The notes: generated by a model not told the origin, from the letters alone. A stretch of 64,000 bases of DNA from Streptomyces sp. NBC_01451 (GCF_036227485.1 NZ_CP109479.1:9486001-9550000), one strand, 5' to 3'; positions 9,319 through 18,771 are shown, numbered from the stretch's first letter. Numbers and translations: made by a program.

Positions 9319-10800
9319 TTGTCCTCGCTGCATGATTTCGCCACCTGGGAGCCCCTGCTGCGGCTCCTGCGGGGAGCCCACACGGAGACCCTCGCCGCGC
9401 CGGGCGGCAACGTGGCGGGGAGTATCGGTCGGGGCTCGTGGAGCGTGCCCGTACAGCAGCGGCGCCCGCAGCCCGGGCGTGCCCTGCTGGTGTCGGACAT
9501 GCAGGAGGAGTTCGACGCGATCGAGCGGGTGCGGAACGCGCTCACCGAGGCGGAAGCTGCCCACATCACGTTCACCGTGGAGATCGAGCCGAGCGGGAAG
9601 GCTGTGCTTCATCTGTTCGATCCCAGTCCCGCTGCGGATCCCGGCCTCGGTAACGCTCACCCAGGGGCGCTGCTCCTGGTCGAGGGGGCGGTGCCCGAGC
9701 CGTGGCGCCGCCTGCCCGAGGCCGTGCCAGGGGCGGGGCCAGCTCCGTCCGTGGATCTGGCGCTGCTGGAACGGACCCTGCGGGAGCGGATACCCGAGGC
9801 GATCGGCGCCACCGAGGCGGAGATCGCCGCGGCGGATGCCCGCCTGGGAGTGGCACTGCCCGAGGAGATCAAGGTGCTCTACCGGGTGACTCGCGCGCGG
9901 TGGGCGGACTGGGGCGACGACTACGAGGCGGCGGAGCGCGTCTTCGGCGCGGTTGGCTTCGAGCTGGGCTCCCTGGACCACCTCTCCATCGCTGACAAAC
10001 CGTGCCGCCCGTTCCGTTGGGAGCATGCGGCGAAGGAGGCGGCTGTCACCGGGCCTGACGCCGCCGTGCAGGATCTGGTCGGCTCACCCGGATGGATCGT
10101 CATCGGCGACACCGGCGGTGGGGATCAGGTCGCCGTCGACCTGACGCCAGGCCCGGGCGGCCACACCGGGCAGATCATCGTGCTCGACCACGAGCAGAGC
10201 GTCGGGGCCCATCTGTTCGCCGAATCCCTCACCGCCCTGGTCCAGGATCCGGAGCGGGACTGGTACTCCGGCCGCCGTCGGGCCGAACTCCCCTACGTGG
10301 CACGGGTCAACCGCCGGAGTGTCAGGAGCATTGAGGCCGCAGCCCGCCCCGAACTGGAGGCGCTGAGCCTCGGCGTCTGGGACGGTGAACCGTTCAGCCT
10401 GGCACCCGTTGTCGGGCTGCCACGCCTGCGTACCCTCTCCTGCTACGCCGGGACGCTTGCCGATCCACTGGAGATCGCCGGGCTGACAGGGCTGGAGTTC
10501 CTCGAACTCACGCCGGAGGACTGGCGCGTCCTGCTCGACGCCGGTGCTGTCCCGCGCGGCCTGTCGGCCGCCGCTATCAAGGCGTACGGGGACCGGGACA
10601 CGCGCGCGATCGTCGCCCTGGCGAACGAGATCCTCGCGCTCTGGGACCGCCCCCCGATCCCCGAGACCATTGTTTACGGCGACCTTGGGGCCCATGGGCG
10701 ACCGCGTGATCATCCCGGAAGGCCAGGATCAGCACCGGGAACTCCCTGTCCGGCGATCGAACCTCGACGTACCCCTGACCACGGGAACGCAGGTCGTTGA
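9319..10800 (+). CDS. SMI1/KNR4-family protein
   Basis: A 493-residue cytosolic protein starting at TTG, six nt after GGAGG. The SMI1/KNR4 (SUKH) region is roughly residues 160-335, recognised by ATEAEIAAADARLGVALPEE followed by LYRVTRARW and by WIVIGDTGGGDQVAVDL. SUKH proteins in bacteria are often immunity proteins or adaptors, but this one is much larger than a minimal SUKH domain and has no adjacent toxin. After TIVYGDLGAHGR the composition becomes proline/arginine-rich; another frame there reads GDRVIIPEGQDQ, so the last 30 or so residues may result from a frameshift. Confidence 0.7.
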   Translation: MSSLHDFATWEPLLRLLRGAHTETLAAPGGNVAGSIGRGSWSVPVQQRRPQPGRALLVSDMQEEFDAIERVRNALTEAEAAHITFTVEIEPSGKAVLHLFDPSPAADPGLGNAHPGALLLVEGAVPEPWRRLPEAVPGAGPAPSVDLALLERTLRERIPEAIGATEAEIAAADARLGVALPEEIKVLYRVTRARWADWGDDYEAAERVFGAVGFELGSLDHLSIADKPCRPFRWEHAAKEAAVTGPDAAVQDLVGSPGWIVIGDTGGGDQVAVDLTPGPGGHTGQIIVLDHEQSVGAHLFAESLTALVQDPERDWYSGRRRAELPYVARVNRRSVRSIEAAARPELEALSLGVWDGEPFSLAPVVGLPRLRTLSCYAGTLADPLEIAGLTGLEFLELTPEDWRVLLDAGAVPRGLSAAAIKAYGDRDTRAIVALANEILALWDRPPIPETIVYGDLGAHGRPRDHPGRPGSAPGTPCPAIEPRRTPDHGNAGR

Positions 10801-10940
10801 AGCGGTCTGACAGATTGATCCTTCAATCCTGAACGTCTCTCAACCGGATGGAACAGCCCCGATTCCGGCGACGTCGCCACCCACACCACGCTCATCCAGC
10901 CCCTCTTCCCCATACAAGGAGTGTCGGCCCCTGTCAGCGG

Positions 10941-11834
10941 TCAGGCGGTGAGAGCCGTGCGCAGGGTGGTGGCCATCAGATCGATGGCTTCCTTCCCGGC
11001 CGGTACCGGGCCGGTGTGGGTGAAGTAGTGGTCGACGCCCTCGAAGCAGCGGTGGGTGACCGGAACGCCGGCAGCTTCCAGGGCCTTGGCGTACGTATCG
11101 CCCTCGTCGCGCAGGCGGTCGTTCTCTGCGGTGATGACCAGGGCGGGCGGCAGCCCGGCGAGGTCGTCGGCGAGTCCGGGTGACACCAGCGGATGGGTCA
11201 GGTCGGCGGGGTCCGGGACGTAGGCGGCGGTGAAGACCCGCATGAGCTGAGGGGTGAGCAAGGGCTTGACGATGGGTGACTGCTTGGTGGCCGGGTCGGC
11301 GAGTTGGTCGAGCGGTGCCGAGTCGATGATCTGGAGGCGGGGCGTGAAGGTGCCGCGGTCCCGAGCGGTGCGGCAGACCGCGGCGGTCAGGTTGGCCCCG
11401 GCGCTGTGTCCGCCCACCGCGAGTCGTGAACCGTCCCAGTTGTTGGCGGTACCGTTCTCGGTCACCCAGGCGGTGACGTCGTACGCCTGGATGACGGGTA
11501 CGGGGTACGGGCGCTGCGGGGCGACGGCGTAGTCCACGTTGATCACCACGCATCCGGCCGTGGCGGCTATGTAGCGGCAGATGTGGTCGTCCTGCTGGGG
11601 GCGGGTGATCACGAACCCGCCGCCGTGGAAGTTGACGTACACGGGGGCAGGGGCTGCGGTGGCGGCCGACGGACGGTAGACGGTGCACGTCACCAGTCCG
11701 GCGCCGGTCTCCACCTGGATGGATTCCGTGCGCTTCGGGATGTCGGTGAAGCGCAGATCCTTGTGTACGCGGCTCATCATCCGGCCGAGCAACAGTTGAA
11801 CCGCTCTGGCCTGGATTCTGGGGCTGAATGACAT
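10941..11834 (-). CDS. Alpha/beta hydrolase (HSL/GDXG lipolytic family)
   Basis: A 297-residue esterase/lipase of the hormone-sensitive-lipase family. The oxyanion motif HGGGF is at residues 70-74, the nucleophile Ser144 sits in GGHSAGAN, and the acid and base are Asp239 (AENDRLRDEG) and His269 (GVDHYF). There is no signal peptide, so it is likely intracellular and acts on short acyl esters. A perfect AT-rich palindrome 29 bp before the ATG (11863-11881) points to repression by a TetR- or MarR-type regulator that is not encoded next to it. Confidence 0.88.
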   Translation of the reverse strand: MSFSPRIQARAVQLLLGRMMSRVHKDLRFTDIPKRTESIQVETGAGLVTCTVYRPSAATAAPAPVYVNFHGGGFVITRPQQDDHICRYIAATAGCVVINVDYAVAPQRPYPVPVIQAYDVTAWVTENGTANNWDGSRLAVGGHSAGANLTAAVCRTARDRGTFTPRLQIIDSAPLDQLADPATKQSPIVKPLLTPQLMRVFTAAYVPDPADLTHPLVSPGLADDLAGLPPALVITAENDRLRDEGDTYAKALEAAGVPVTHRCFEGVDHYFTHTGPVPAGKEAIDLMATTLRTALTA

Positions 11835-11862
11835 GTTCGGACCTCATCGCTGCAAACTTAAA

Positions 11863-11881
11863 TTATCAGGATTCCTGATAA
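11863..11881. promoter_or_regulatory. Palindromic operator of the alpha/beta hydrolase gene
   Basis: A perfect inverted repeat TTATCAGG-ATT-CCTGATAA, very AT-rich against the local background, 29-47 bp upstream of the hydrolase start. Its size and symmetry suit a dimeric TetR or MarR repressor. No regulator gene is adjacent. Confidence 0.6.
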
Positions 11882-12286
11882 TGGAGGCTCGTCGCTGATC
11901 ACGCAAGGGGCAGCCGCGAGCCGACTACCGAAAGGGGGACGCACGCTCCAGCCGTAGCGCTCTGTCTGTTCGTCTGAGCCCCGGTCGGGTCCGCTCTCCT
12001 GCTGCGCAGCAGAACGGTGCCGACCATGCACGGCGGCCACCGCGTCGGCGCGCAGCAGGCCGTCACGTCGGCGGCGGTGGCGATTCCGCCCGCGCGATGA
12101 CGGGGTGGGCGACGGCGTGGCGGACGGCCGCGACCGGGTCGGGAAGCTCCCAATGAGTGGCCGCGTCGTCGCGGGGCACTGAGCGGTCTGTCAGCCAAAG
12201 CCACACGTACGGCATGAGCGCTTCAGCCACACCCGGTCCCTGGGCCTCCCGATCGTACGAAGGACCGGAATCGACCCGCCAACAAG
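11882..12286. other. Gene-poor stretch
   Basis: This holds only a weak minus-strand frame (12063-12215, about 50 residues, beginning MPYVWLWLTDRSVP) with no ribosome-binding site and no recognised family. It may be the tail of a lost gene. Nothing else is supported. Confidence 0.4.
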
Positions 12287-12673
12287 GTGAGGGGCACTTC
12301 AGTTGGCCAACCGAGCGTTCAGGGGCATGGTCAGGGCACGTTGCGTCGTCAGGGTGGCTACACCCGGCTGGTCGGTGCCGGTGACCTGAACGCCGACGGG
12401 ATCGGCGACATGGTCGGCCTGGACCGCGCGGGTGTGCTGTGGCGGTGGCTCGGCAACGGCAAGGGCGCCTTCGGTGCGAGGGTCCGGATCGCGGGCGGCG
12501 GCAGGGTCGACGCCCTGGCCGTGGCCGGTGATCTGAGCGGCGACGGCCGCCCCGACCTCGTCGGCCGGGACGGTGGGGGTGCCCTGTGGCGCTGGAACGG
12601 AACATCGGCCGGCACCTTCGGCACGAAGGTCCGTATCGCCACCGGCTGGCAGGGCTACACCGGCCTGTACTGA
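12287..12673 (+). pseudogene. FG-GAP/VCBS repeat protein, C-terminal remnant
   Basis: About 110 residues of two FG-GAP/VCBS units, GDLNADGIGDMVGLDRAG and GDLSGDGRPDLVGRDGGG, each followed by LWRW. These calcium-binding beta-propeller repeats occur at the ends of secreted Streptomyces enzymes. The reading frame begins in non-homologous sequence and lacks a signal peptide and catalytic domain, so this is the 3' end of a lost gene. It still ends in a natural stop just before a strong terminator. Confidence 0.7.
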
Positions 12674-12699
12674 CTGTGAGTGGGCGTTCTGGTGGCATT

Positions 12700-12743
12700 A
12701 GTCGGGTAGCCGGGTCACGGCACCGTGACCCGGCTACCCGACT
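12700..12743. terminator. Bidirectional terminator with perfect 21-bp arms
   Basis: The arms run from AGTCGGGTAGCC (12700 onward) and back to GGCTACCCGACT (ending 12743), 21 bp each, around a CA centre. It sits between converging frames. The stop codon of the minus-strand GIY-YIG-like gene (12736-12734) lies within the right arm. Confidence 0.8.
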
Positions 12744-13369
12744 TGGTCGGTGTCGGTGTCCGCCCTCGGAGCCTTTCGGGCGTTGTTCCTGAGGTTGGCG
12801 AAGGGCAGGGCTCCTCCGTGGAGTTTTTTGAACTCGTCGATCAGATTCTGCTCTGCCTCGCCCGCGTCCTCCTCGGCCGTCTGCTGCCAGGCGACGAGCA
12901 GCGCGTCCGCGTCGTCCAGCTGCCAGATGTAGCGACCGCCCCAATGGCCGGCCAGCAGACCGGTGCCGTGGCGGCGGTAGTCGGCAAGCCGCTGATGCAG
13001 TCCGGCCTGGCCGGCGGCCTTGCCGATGTACACGACCGTTGCCCCGTCGACCCAGGCATCGCCGAGCTTGTCGGCGGTCACGGACGGGTCGCGGCCCTTG
13101 AGGCGTCCGGCAGGGCTGGAGGGGAGAAACGAGGGGTGCGAGGTGCCCGTGCGGATCACCACGTAGATACCGTGCCCGGTGGGGACGTTGCTGTCGGGCA
13201 GTTCACGAAACGGCACGAAGCCGCGGAAGCCGCGTGCGGTCAGGGTCCTCTGTGTCAGCTCTGCTGTCGGGCTCATGCCAGGCATCGTGCCAGGCGCATC
13301 TGACAGTCCTCGGCCCAGTTCTCGTAAGAGCCACGGCCAGGCGGCATGCAGCTCATCTGTGATGCTCAC
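12734..13369 (-). CDS. GIY-YIG-like protein
   Basis: A 211-residue protein with a GTG start. GHGIYVV near residue 66 and VVYIGKAAG near residue 111, followed by [12 protein letters not shown], give the GIY-YIG order with a downstream arginine, as in GIY-YIG nucleases. [18 protein letters not shown] strand-helix and a Glu in [15 protein letters not shown] fit the fold's remaining catalytic positions. The spacer between GIY and YIG is long (about 45 residues), so this is a divergent member, and nuclease activity is inferred. It is divergent from a uracil-DNA-glycosylase-like gene, which makes a nucleic-acid role plausible. Confidence 0.6.
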   Translation of the reverse strand: MSITDELHAAWPWLLRELGRGLSDAPGTMPGMSPTAELTQRTLTARGFRGFVPFRELPDSNVPTGHGIYVVIRTGTSHPSFLPSSPAGRLKGRDPSVTADKLGDAWVDGATVVYIGKAAGQAGLHQRLADYRRHGTGLLAGHWGGRYIWQLDDADALLVAWQQTAEEDAGEAEQNLIDEFKKLHGGALPFANLRNNARKAPRADTDTDQVG

Positions 13370-13524
13370 GGCTTCCCATCGTCAGCAGAAGCTGCCCGCA
13401 GCCTCCGTCGCGTCCTACGCCGCTCGTCCTCCGACATCTGTGGGCAGGGTCGATCGAGCCGTCTGCAGTGTCGGACGCTCCCGGTAGGGTCCCCGCGACG
13501 GGGTGAGCCGGTGGTGGAGGAAAC

Positions 13525-14169
13525 ATGACGCGACGAATGCATGACGAGGTGTTCCGGAGGGAACAGGAGCAGGGGCGCTACGACCCCCACGTACGTCCGA
13601 TCAACGAGATGGTCGACGCCTTGCGCGACCGGGACGGGCGTGGCTGGATGCCGCACGTCGCCCCCTGGCACGGGGGCGTGGAGGCGCGCGCCCTGTCGAT
13701 CCTGCGGGACCCGGGCCCCAAGACGCAGCAGGGTGTCGGCTCCGGATTTCTGTGCGTGGAGAACGACGATCCGACAGCGGAGCTTCAGGTCCAGCTCTTC
13801 GAGGGGGCGGGGATCGCGCCGGGAGACGTCACTCCCTGGAACGCCTACCCCTGGTACATCAACCGTCCGCCGAAGGCGGCCGAGCTTCACGCCGGCGTCG
13901 AGGTCCTGAAGCAGCTGCTGGGGTTGATGCCGAAGGCCGAGGTCGTGCTTCTCCAGGGCAGCGAAGCCCAGGACGTGTGGCGCCGCCTGCTCAAGACGCA
14001 CCCCGGAGTCGTCCGTGAACGGAGTCTGAAGGTGGTCAGCACCTACCACCCGGGACGGCAGGCTCTCTTCGTGCGAGACCCGGATGAACGCGCCCGCCGC
14101 GCACGGCACAGAGTCGACGCCTGCCAGACCGTCGGCGACGTGCTCCGTGGGGCGGGCGGGCGGCTGTAG
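13525..14169 (+). CDS. Uracil-DNA glycosylase-superfamily protein
   Basis: A 214-residue protein with a strong GGAGGAA ribosome-binding site before its ATG. The active-site-like segment reads LRDPGPKTQQGVGSGFLCVE, the middle reads WNAYPWYINRPP, and the C-terminal substrate-clamp-like motif is STYHPGRQAL, the order of the UDG fold. Such enzymes remove uracil or other damaged bases, or have drifted to other nucleic-acid functions. The first motif differs from the classical GEAPG/GQDPY forms, so the substrate is uncertain. It lies 155 bp from the divergent GIY-YIG-like gene. Confidence 0.65.
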   Translation: MTRRMHDEVFRREQEQGRYDPHVRPINEMVDALRDRDGRGWMPHVAPWHGGVEARALSILRDPGPKTQQGVGSGFLCVENDDPTAELQVQLFEGAGIAPGDVTPWNAYPWYINRPPKAAELHAGVEVLKQLLGLMPKAEVVLLQGSEAQDVWRRLLKTHPGVVRERSLKVVSTYHPGRQALFVRDPDERARRARHRVDACQTVGDVLRGAGGRL

Positions 14170-14342
14170 TGCTTTGGTCGGGACGGTTCGCCGGATCGGT
14201 CGGCCCGCGTGAGCGCAGTCGATGGGAAGACTTGCAGTGCCGGTCACGTTTGCCAGCCGGTCACACCTGTGACAGGTCGCGTTGTTCGTGGTGTCCATAA
14301 TTGCCTTGCCGCTGGTGTCCCGGGCAGGGCAGGGTCTGGATC

Positions 14343-14840
14343 ATGCTTCAACTGCGCACTTTGGAGTCAGACGACTGGCCGATCTGGCGGGAGCTGCGAC
14401 TGGCGGCACTTGCGGAGGCGCCTTACGCGTTCGGATCGACGTTGGCGGAGTGGAAGGGAGCCGGCGATCGAGAGGAACGCTGGCGTGCTCGCCTGGAGAT
14501 TCCTGGTGCGCGCGATGTCGTAGCCGTCCTCAACGGTCATCCGGTTGGGATGGCCAGCGGAGTCCCGGCCGAGGAAGACGCCAGTGTTGAGCTGATCTCG
14601 ATGTGGGTCAGCCCCGTGGCACGTGGCCAGGGAGTGGGGGACCTCTTGATCGGGGCGGTGGAGAGGTGGGCTGTGGAACGGCACGCCAAGACGTTGTGTC
14701 TGTCGGTGATGCCGGACAACGCCAGGGCGATCGCTCTCTACGAACGCCACGGCTTCGCAGACACTGGTGAGCTGGGCGATCTCCTGCCCGATGGCGTGCG
14801 CAGAGAACGGGTCATGGCGAAGAGCCCGGGTACCGTTTGA
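14343..14840 (+). CDS. GNAT-family N-acetyltransferase
   Basis: A 165-residue acetyltransferase that transfers the acetyl group of acetyl-CoA to an amine. I chose the ATG at 14343 (MLQLRTLESDDWPIW) because it begins the conserved beta-1/alpha-1 pattern. The CoA-binding motif A reads WVSPVARGQGVGDLLIGAV, followed by NARAIALYERHGF near the C-terminus. A 14-bp palindrome GTCACACCTGTGAC (14260-14273) about 70 bp upstream might be a regulatory site. The acceptor is unknown. Confidence 0.88.
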   Translation: MLQLRTLESDDWPIWRELRLAALAEAPYAFGSTLAEWKGAGDREERWRARLEIPGARDVVAVLNGHPVGMASGVPAEEDASVELISMWVSPVARGQGVGDLLIGAVERWAVERHAKTLCLSVMPDNARAIALYERHGFADTGELGDLLPDGVRRERVMAKSPGTV

Positions 14841-14969
14841 ACTCGTTGTCGCCGGGAGCGGCGGGATCTCCCTTGCAGGTCATAGGTATGAGCAGTGCAG
14901 AGACACATGCGGCATGACGCCTGGGAGTCGGACGAGCTGGTCGTAGAGCTGCTGTGCTGCTCCGAGCCC

Positions 14970-15947
14970 TCAGCCCGAACCGGCGACCAGTGCCTCGCCG
15001 AGCGGGGTGCGCCGGTAGAGCACCGACCGTCCGGACCGGGCGCGGACGAGCAGCCCCGCGCCTCGCAGGATGGAGAGGTGGTCTCCTACCGCGCCGGGTG
15101 CCATGGCGAGGCTTCGGGCGAGGTGGCTGGTACTGGCCGGGGCGTCCAGCGCCAACAGCAGCCGGGCTCGGGCCCGGCCGACCAGAGCGGTCAGTGCGTC
15201 CGGTCGGGGGATGGTCTCCTGTTCGCCCCACAGGGCGGCGGTGCCGCGGGCGCGATAGACCAAGGTCCTGGGCCAGGGGTCGTCCAGGTGGGCGGCGATA
15301 TGCCCGACGAAGACCGAAGGGGTCAGCAGGAGCCCGTCGCCGGTGAGGCGGACTGTTCCGCCTCGGAAGAAGTCGACCTCGATACCACCGGTGCGCCAGG
15401 CGATGCCCGGGTGCAGGCCCTCGATGGCCGTGGCCCATCCGTGTTCGCCGATCACCCCCACCCGGTGCACGACATCGCGCTCACAGATCGCGCGTAGTTG
15501 CGGCCAGTCCGCGGCGAGCAGCTCTTGCCATGCCTGGTCCATCGCCTCGGCGATCCTGGAGACGGCGTCCGTCGAGTCCAGCACGGCGCGTACGCGGGGA
15601 TCGCGGGCGGACGGGCCGGTCGCGGTGGTGGCGAATTCGCGGCGGGCCGCTTCCAGCGGCGTGGCCCTGATCATGGCCAGGTCGTCCGCCCACTTCTGGT
15701 TGAGACCGCGCGGGGGCGGGGCGACGAAGTTCGGTCCGCCGTGCGGGGCCTGCAGAGCGAGGGCGGCGTCCAGTTCGGTGTCGCGGCGAAGCCGTTCAAA
15801 GGCCGGCATGAGCCGGGTGGCCCAGGCTCGCGGCAGCGGCTGGCCCTGGCCGATGAGCGAACGCAGCAGCAGGCAGAGGTCCAGCGCGGGCGACAGTGCG
15901 AAGCGGCTGCGCAGCAGGTCCTCGACGGAGACTTCGAAGCGCAGCAC
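14970..15947 (-). CDS. ArsR-family regulator (DUF5937 type)
   Basis: A 325-residue regulator with a long N-terminal domain (MLRFEVSVEDLLRSRFALSP) of the DUF5937 kind and a C-terminal ArsR winged helix, about residues 240-320 (LLALDAPASTSHLARSLAMA, then LSILRGAGLLVRARSGRSVLY). It starts at GTG 15947; a TAGCCT element a few bases upstream suggests a nearly leaderless transcript. It is divergent from an MFS exporter at 16036, with a dyad between them. This is the standard layout of an autoregulated exporter switch. Confidence 0.82.
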   Translation of the reverse strand: MLRFEVSVEDLLRSRFALSPALDLCLLLRSLIGQGQPLPRAWATRLMPAFERLRRDTELDAALALQAPHGGPNFVAPPPRGLNQKWADDLAMIRATPLEAARREFATTATGPSARDPRVRAVLDSTDAVSRIAEAMDQAWQELLAADWPQLRAICERDVVHRVGVIGEHGWATAIEGLHPGIAWRTGGIEVDFFRGGTVRLTGDGLLLTPSVFVGHIAAHLDDPWPRTLVYRARGTAALWGEQETIPRPDALTALVGRARARLLLALDAPASTSHLARSLAMAPGAVGDHLSILRGAGLLVRARSGRSVLYRRTPLGEALVAGSG

Positions 15948-15976
15948 CCTGCCAGGCTACCGCGGGACAGTGCTTT

Positions 15977-15996
15977 GATTCGTCCAGCGACGAATC
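15977..15996. promoter_or_regulatory. Candidate ArsR operator
   Basis: A perfect inverted repeat GATTCGTC-CAGC-GACGAATC in the 88-bp gap between the divergent ArsR and MFS genes, 30 bp from the ArsR start and 40 bp from the MFS start. Its position would let one dimer repress both promoters. Confidence 0.6.
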
Positions 15997-16035
15997 ATTG
16001 GTGAGTGGCGTGGGCGCACGGCGAGGCTGCGCGTC

Positions 16036-17352
16036 ATGACCCCAACCGCCGAACCCGCGCAGGGCAACCACCGTGCCACCTACCGGGAGGTGCTGGCCGA
16101 GCCGCGATTCCGGCTACTCTTCTCCACACGTGCCGTCTCGATCACTGCGGACGCGCTGCGGATCACCACGTTCTCGGTGCTGGTCTTCGCGGCCACCGGC
16201 TCCGCCTTGCTGAGCGCAGTGGCCTTCGGCATCGGCTTCATCCCCCAGCTGTTCGGCTCGCTGCTGCTGGGCTCACTGGCCGACCGGCTGCCGCCCCGCG
16301 CGCTCATCACCGGCGGCTACGCCTTGACGGGCGCCACCGCCCTGCTGCTCGCCCTGGTGCGAATGCCGGTCGCGGCAAGCCTCGGTGTCGTGGCGCTGGT
16401 CTCCCTCGCCACACCGGTGTTTCACGGCGTGTCGAGTCGGCTGGTCGCGCAGTCGCTGAAGGGCGACGCCTATGTACTGGGCCGGTCGCTGAACAACATC
16501 GCCGGCGCAGGCGCGCAATTGTTCGGCCTGGCGCTGGGAGGTGCGGCCGTCGCGGCAGTTGGCCCGCGCCGGGCGCTCGCGGTCAGCGCTGTCCTTTACC
16601 TCGGCTGCGCGCTTGCTATCCGCATCCGGTTACCCCGGCTGCAGCCGGGAGAGTCCGCCGGCACACCCGGCAGCGCTGGGGGCGGTAGCGGGGCCGTCCG
16701 TGCGAGCCTGCATGGTGCAGGCCTGCTGCTGCGCGGACGCACAGTGCGACGACTGATGCTGGCCCAGTGGCTCCCGCTCGCGTTCGTAGCGGGCGCGGAA
16801 GGCCTCATCGTCGCCTACGCGGGAGAACGCCACTTCGCGCCCGGCTGGTACGCGGTGCTGATGGGCTGTCTGCCGGTCGGCATGCTTGTCGGTGACCTGC
16901 TGGTGGGTCGACTGCTACGGCCACGCGCCCGGGAGCGACTGGTAGTCCCGTTGGTTGCGCTGGCGGGGCTGCCGCTGATCGGCTTTGCTGCCGAGCCCGG
17001 AGTGGGCGTCTCGTCCTGTCTACTGCTGGTCAGCGGCCTCGGATACGCCTACGGTCTCGGCCTGCAACGCCCGTTTCTGGACGCCCTGCCGCAGGATGGC
17101 CAAGGTCAGGCCTTCGGCTTGCTCGGCTCCGGCAGCATGACGCTGCAGGGCGTCGGGCCGGTTTGCCTGGGCTTGGTGGCCGCAGGCATGGGAACAGGCG
17201 GCGCAATAGCCGCGGCAGGCAGCGCGGCCGTGCTTACCGCCGGCTGGATTCTCACCTGGCACCCGTCCACCTCCCCGGCCCCCGTCCCGAACCACCCGAC
17301 GGGATCAGAGAACGGCACCGAACAGCATGCGCGTAGTTCTCCTGCGCAGTAA
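16036..17352 (+). CDS. MFS exporter next to an ArsR regulator
   Basis: A 438-residue twelve-helix major facilitator protein. LLLGSLADRLPPRALITGGY between helices 2 and 3 is the family loop signature. Helices are regular until about residue 405, followed by a polar tail (PNHPTGSENGTEQ). It is divergent from the ArsR/DUF5937 gene at 14970-15947 and shares its operator at 15977-15996, so it is probably induced by the compound it exports. The substrate is unknown. Confidence 0.87.
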   Translation: MTPTAEPAQGNHRATYREVLAEPRFRLLFSTRAVSITADALRITTFSVLVFAATGSALLSAVAFGIGFIPQLFGSLLLGSLADRLPPRALITGGYALTGATALLLALVRMPVAASLGVVALVSLATPVFHGVSSRLVAQSLKGDAYVLGRSLNNIAGAGAQLFGLALGGAAVAAVGPRRALAVSAVLYLGCALAIRIRLPRLQPGESAGTPGSAGGGSGAVRASLHGAGLLLRGRTVRRLMLAQWLPLAFVAGAEGLIVAYAGERHFAPGWYAVLMGCLPVGMLVGDLLVGRLLRPRARERLVVPLVALAGLPLIGFAAEPGVGVSSCLLLVSGLGYAYGLGLQRPFLDALPQDGQGQAFGLLGSGSMTLQGVGPVCLGLVAAGMGTGGAIAAAGSAAVLTAGWILTWHPSTSPAPVPNHPTGSENGTEQHARSSPAQ

Positions 17353-17550
17353 CCGTCGCAAGTCGGGTCGGCCGGGAGCCGTCACGCACCCAGTGTGTGC
17401 GCACTGCTCCGGGGGCTGGCCCAAGTCGTTTGGGCTGATTACTCGTTGGTCCACGAGGAGCGAGGTCGGGCCGGCACTGGCCGGGCGGGTCGGTGCCAGC
17501 CTTGCCGCGCACCCGGGCATAGCGGCCAGGATCAGTCGGCCCGCCCAGTG

Positions 17551-18771
17551 CTACGGCGTGGGGGGCCGCTGTGGGGAGCGGAGGACGAGCAGGGTGATCT
17601 CGCTGGGGGCGAAGACGCGGAACGGCGGGCCCCAGAAGCCGGTGCCACGGCTGGTGTAGAGGAGGGTGCGGGTGCCGTGGCGGCTGAGGCCGGCGAGAGC
17701 GGGCTGGTCGATGCGGACGAGGTGGTGGAAGGGCCAGATCTGGCCGCCGTGGGTGTGGCCGGAGAGCTGGAGGTCGATGCCGGCGGCTGCCGCCCGGTCG
17801 ACGAACTTGGGCTGGTGGGCCAGGAGCAGGACGGGCAGGTCGGGGTCGGCGCCGTTGAGGGCTCCGGCGAGGTGGGCGCCGTGGCCGGCCAGGCCGGAGG
17901 CTTCGGCGGTGACGTCGTCCACGCCGGCGACCACGAGGGTGTCGCCTCCGCGTTCGAGCAGCAGATGGCGGTTGCGCAGCGGCTCCCAGCCCAGCTCGTC
18001 CATCAGGTCGACCCAGCCCTGGGCCTCGCTGTAGTACTCGTGGTTGCCGGTGACGTAGACCCGGGCCCGGCGGGCCTGCACGGTGCCGAGCGGAGCGGCC
18101 TGGGCGCGGCGGCGTTCGGCCGTGCCGTCCGCGATGTCGCCGGTGTGACAGACCAGGTCGGCCTCCAGAGTGTTGACCTTCGCGCAGACCCGTGCAGACC
18201 AGCGGGCGCGGTCGAGCGGGCCGTAGTGGGTGTCGGTGATGAGGACGACGCGCGTGCCGTCCAATCCGGCTCCCAGGCGCGGAAGTTGCACGTCGAGCCG
18301 GCGCACCCGTGGCACCCGGCGGGCCTCGGCGTACCCCCAGGCGAGCAGCACGGTGGCTGCGCCGAGGACCGCCCAGGTGACGATCCGGGCCCGGTCCTGG
18401 CCGTCGCCTACGCCGGCCACGGCCAGGGTGAGTCGCAGCAGGACGCCGAGCAGGACGGACCAGGTGAACAGGACCCAGCTGGCGCCCAGCAGGGTGTCCC
18501 CGATGATCGCCGCCCGGTCCTGCTGCCGTCGGCCGTGGCCGCGCGCCATCGCGAGCGGCATACCGATCAGACCGAGGGCGAACAGGACGGTGCCGCCCAG
18601 CGCCACGAGGAGTGGCCAGTGCTGGCCGGCGTGCAGGAGCACCCAGCAGGGCACGGTCCACAGCAGGACAGGGGCGATCAACGGGATGTAGCGCATCAGG
18701 CGGTGCAGTCGGCTCTGTTGAGTCGCGTGCGCCGCGCCGTCCGCGGATCGGACCTCGCTGGTGTCGGTCAC
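17551..18771 (-). CDS. Membrane-anchored metallophosphoesterase
   Basis: A 406-residue protein with four N-terminal membrane segments (about residues 28-146) and a calcineurin-like phosphoesterase domain. Metal ligands are D180-T-H182 in LITDTHYG, D212 in HTGDIADG, N243/H244 in VTGNHEYY, and the C-terminal LSGHTHGGQ. Members with this layout act on phosphoesters at the membrane surface. The GTG start follows a strong AGGAGGGG site. It is a single-gene unit. The topology places the catalytic domain after an even number of helices. Confidence 0.88.
   Translation of the reverse strand: MTDTSEVRSADGAAHATQQSRLHRLMRYIPLIAPVLLWTVPCWVLLHAGQHWPLLVALGGTVLFALGLIGMPLAMARGHGRRQQDRAAIIGDTLLGASWVLFTWSVLLGVLLRLTLAVAGVGDGQDRARIVTWAVLGAATVLLAWGYAEARRVPRVRRLDVQLPRLGAGLDGTRVVLITDTHYGPLDRARWSARVCAKVNTLEADLVCHTGDIADGTAERRRAQAAPLGTVQARRARVYVTGNHEYYSEAQGWVDLMDELGWEPLRNRHLLLERGGDTLVVAGVDDVTAEASGLAGHGAHLAGALNGADPDLPVLLLAHQPKFVDRAAAAGIDLQLSGHTHGGQIWPFHHLVRIDQPALAGLSRHGTRTLLYTSRGTGFWGPPFRVFAPSEITLLVLRSPQRPPTP

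Noticed and set aside
14260..14273. GTCACACCTGTGAC as a Crp site before the GNAT gene
   Set aside because: The half-sites are in the wrong order and spacing for a Crp-type GTG-N6-CAC site. It was kept only as a possible local palindrome.
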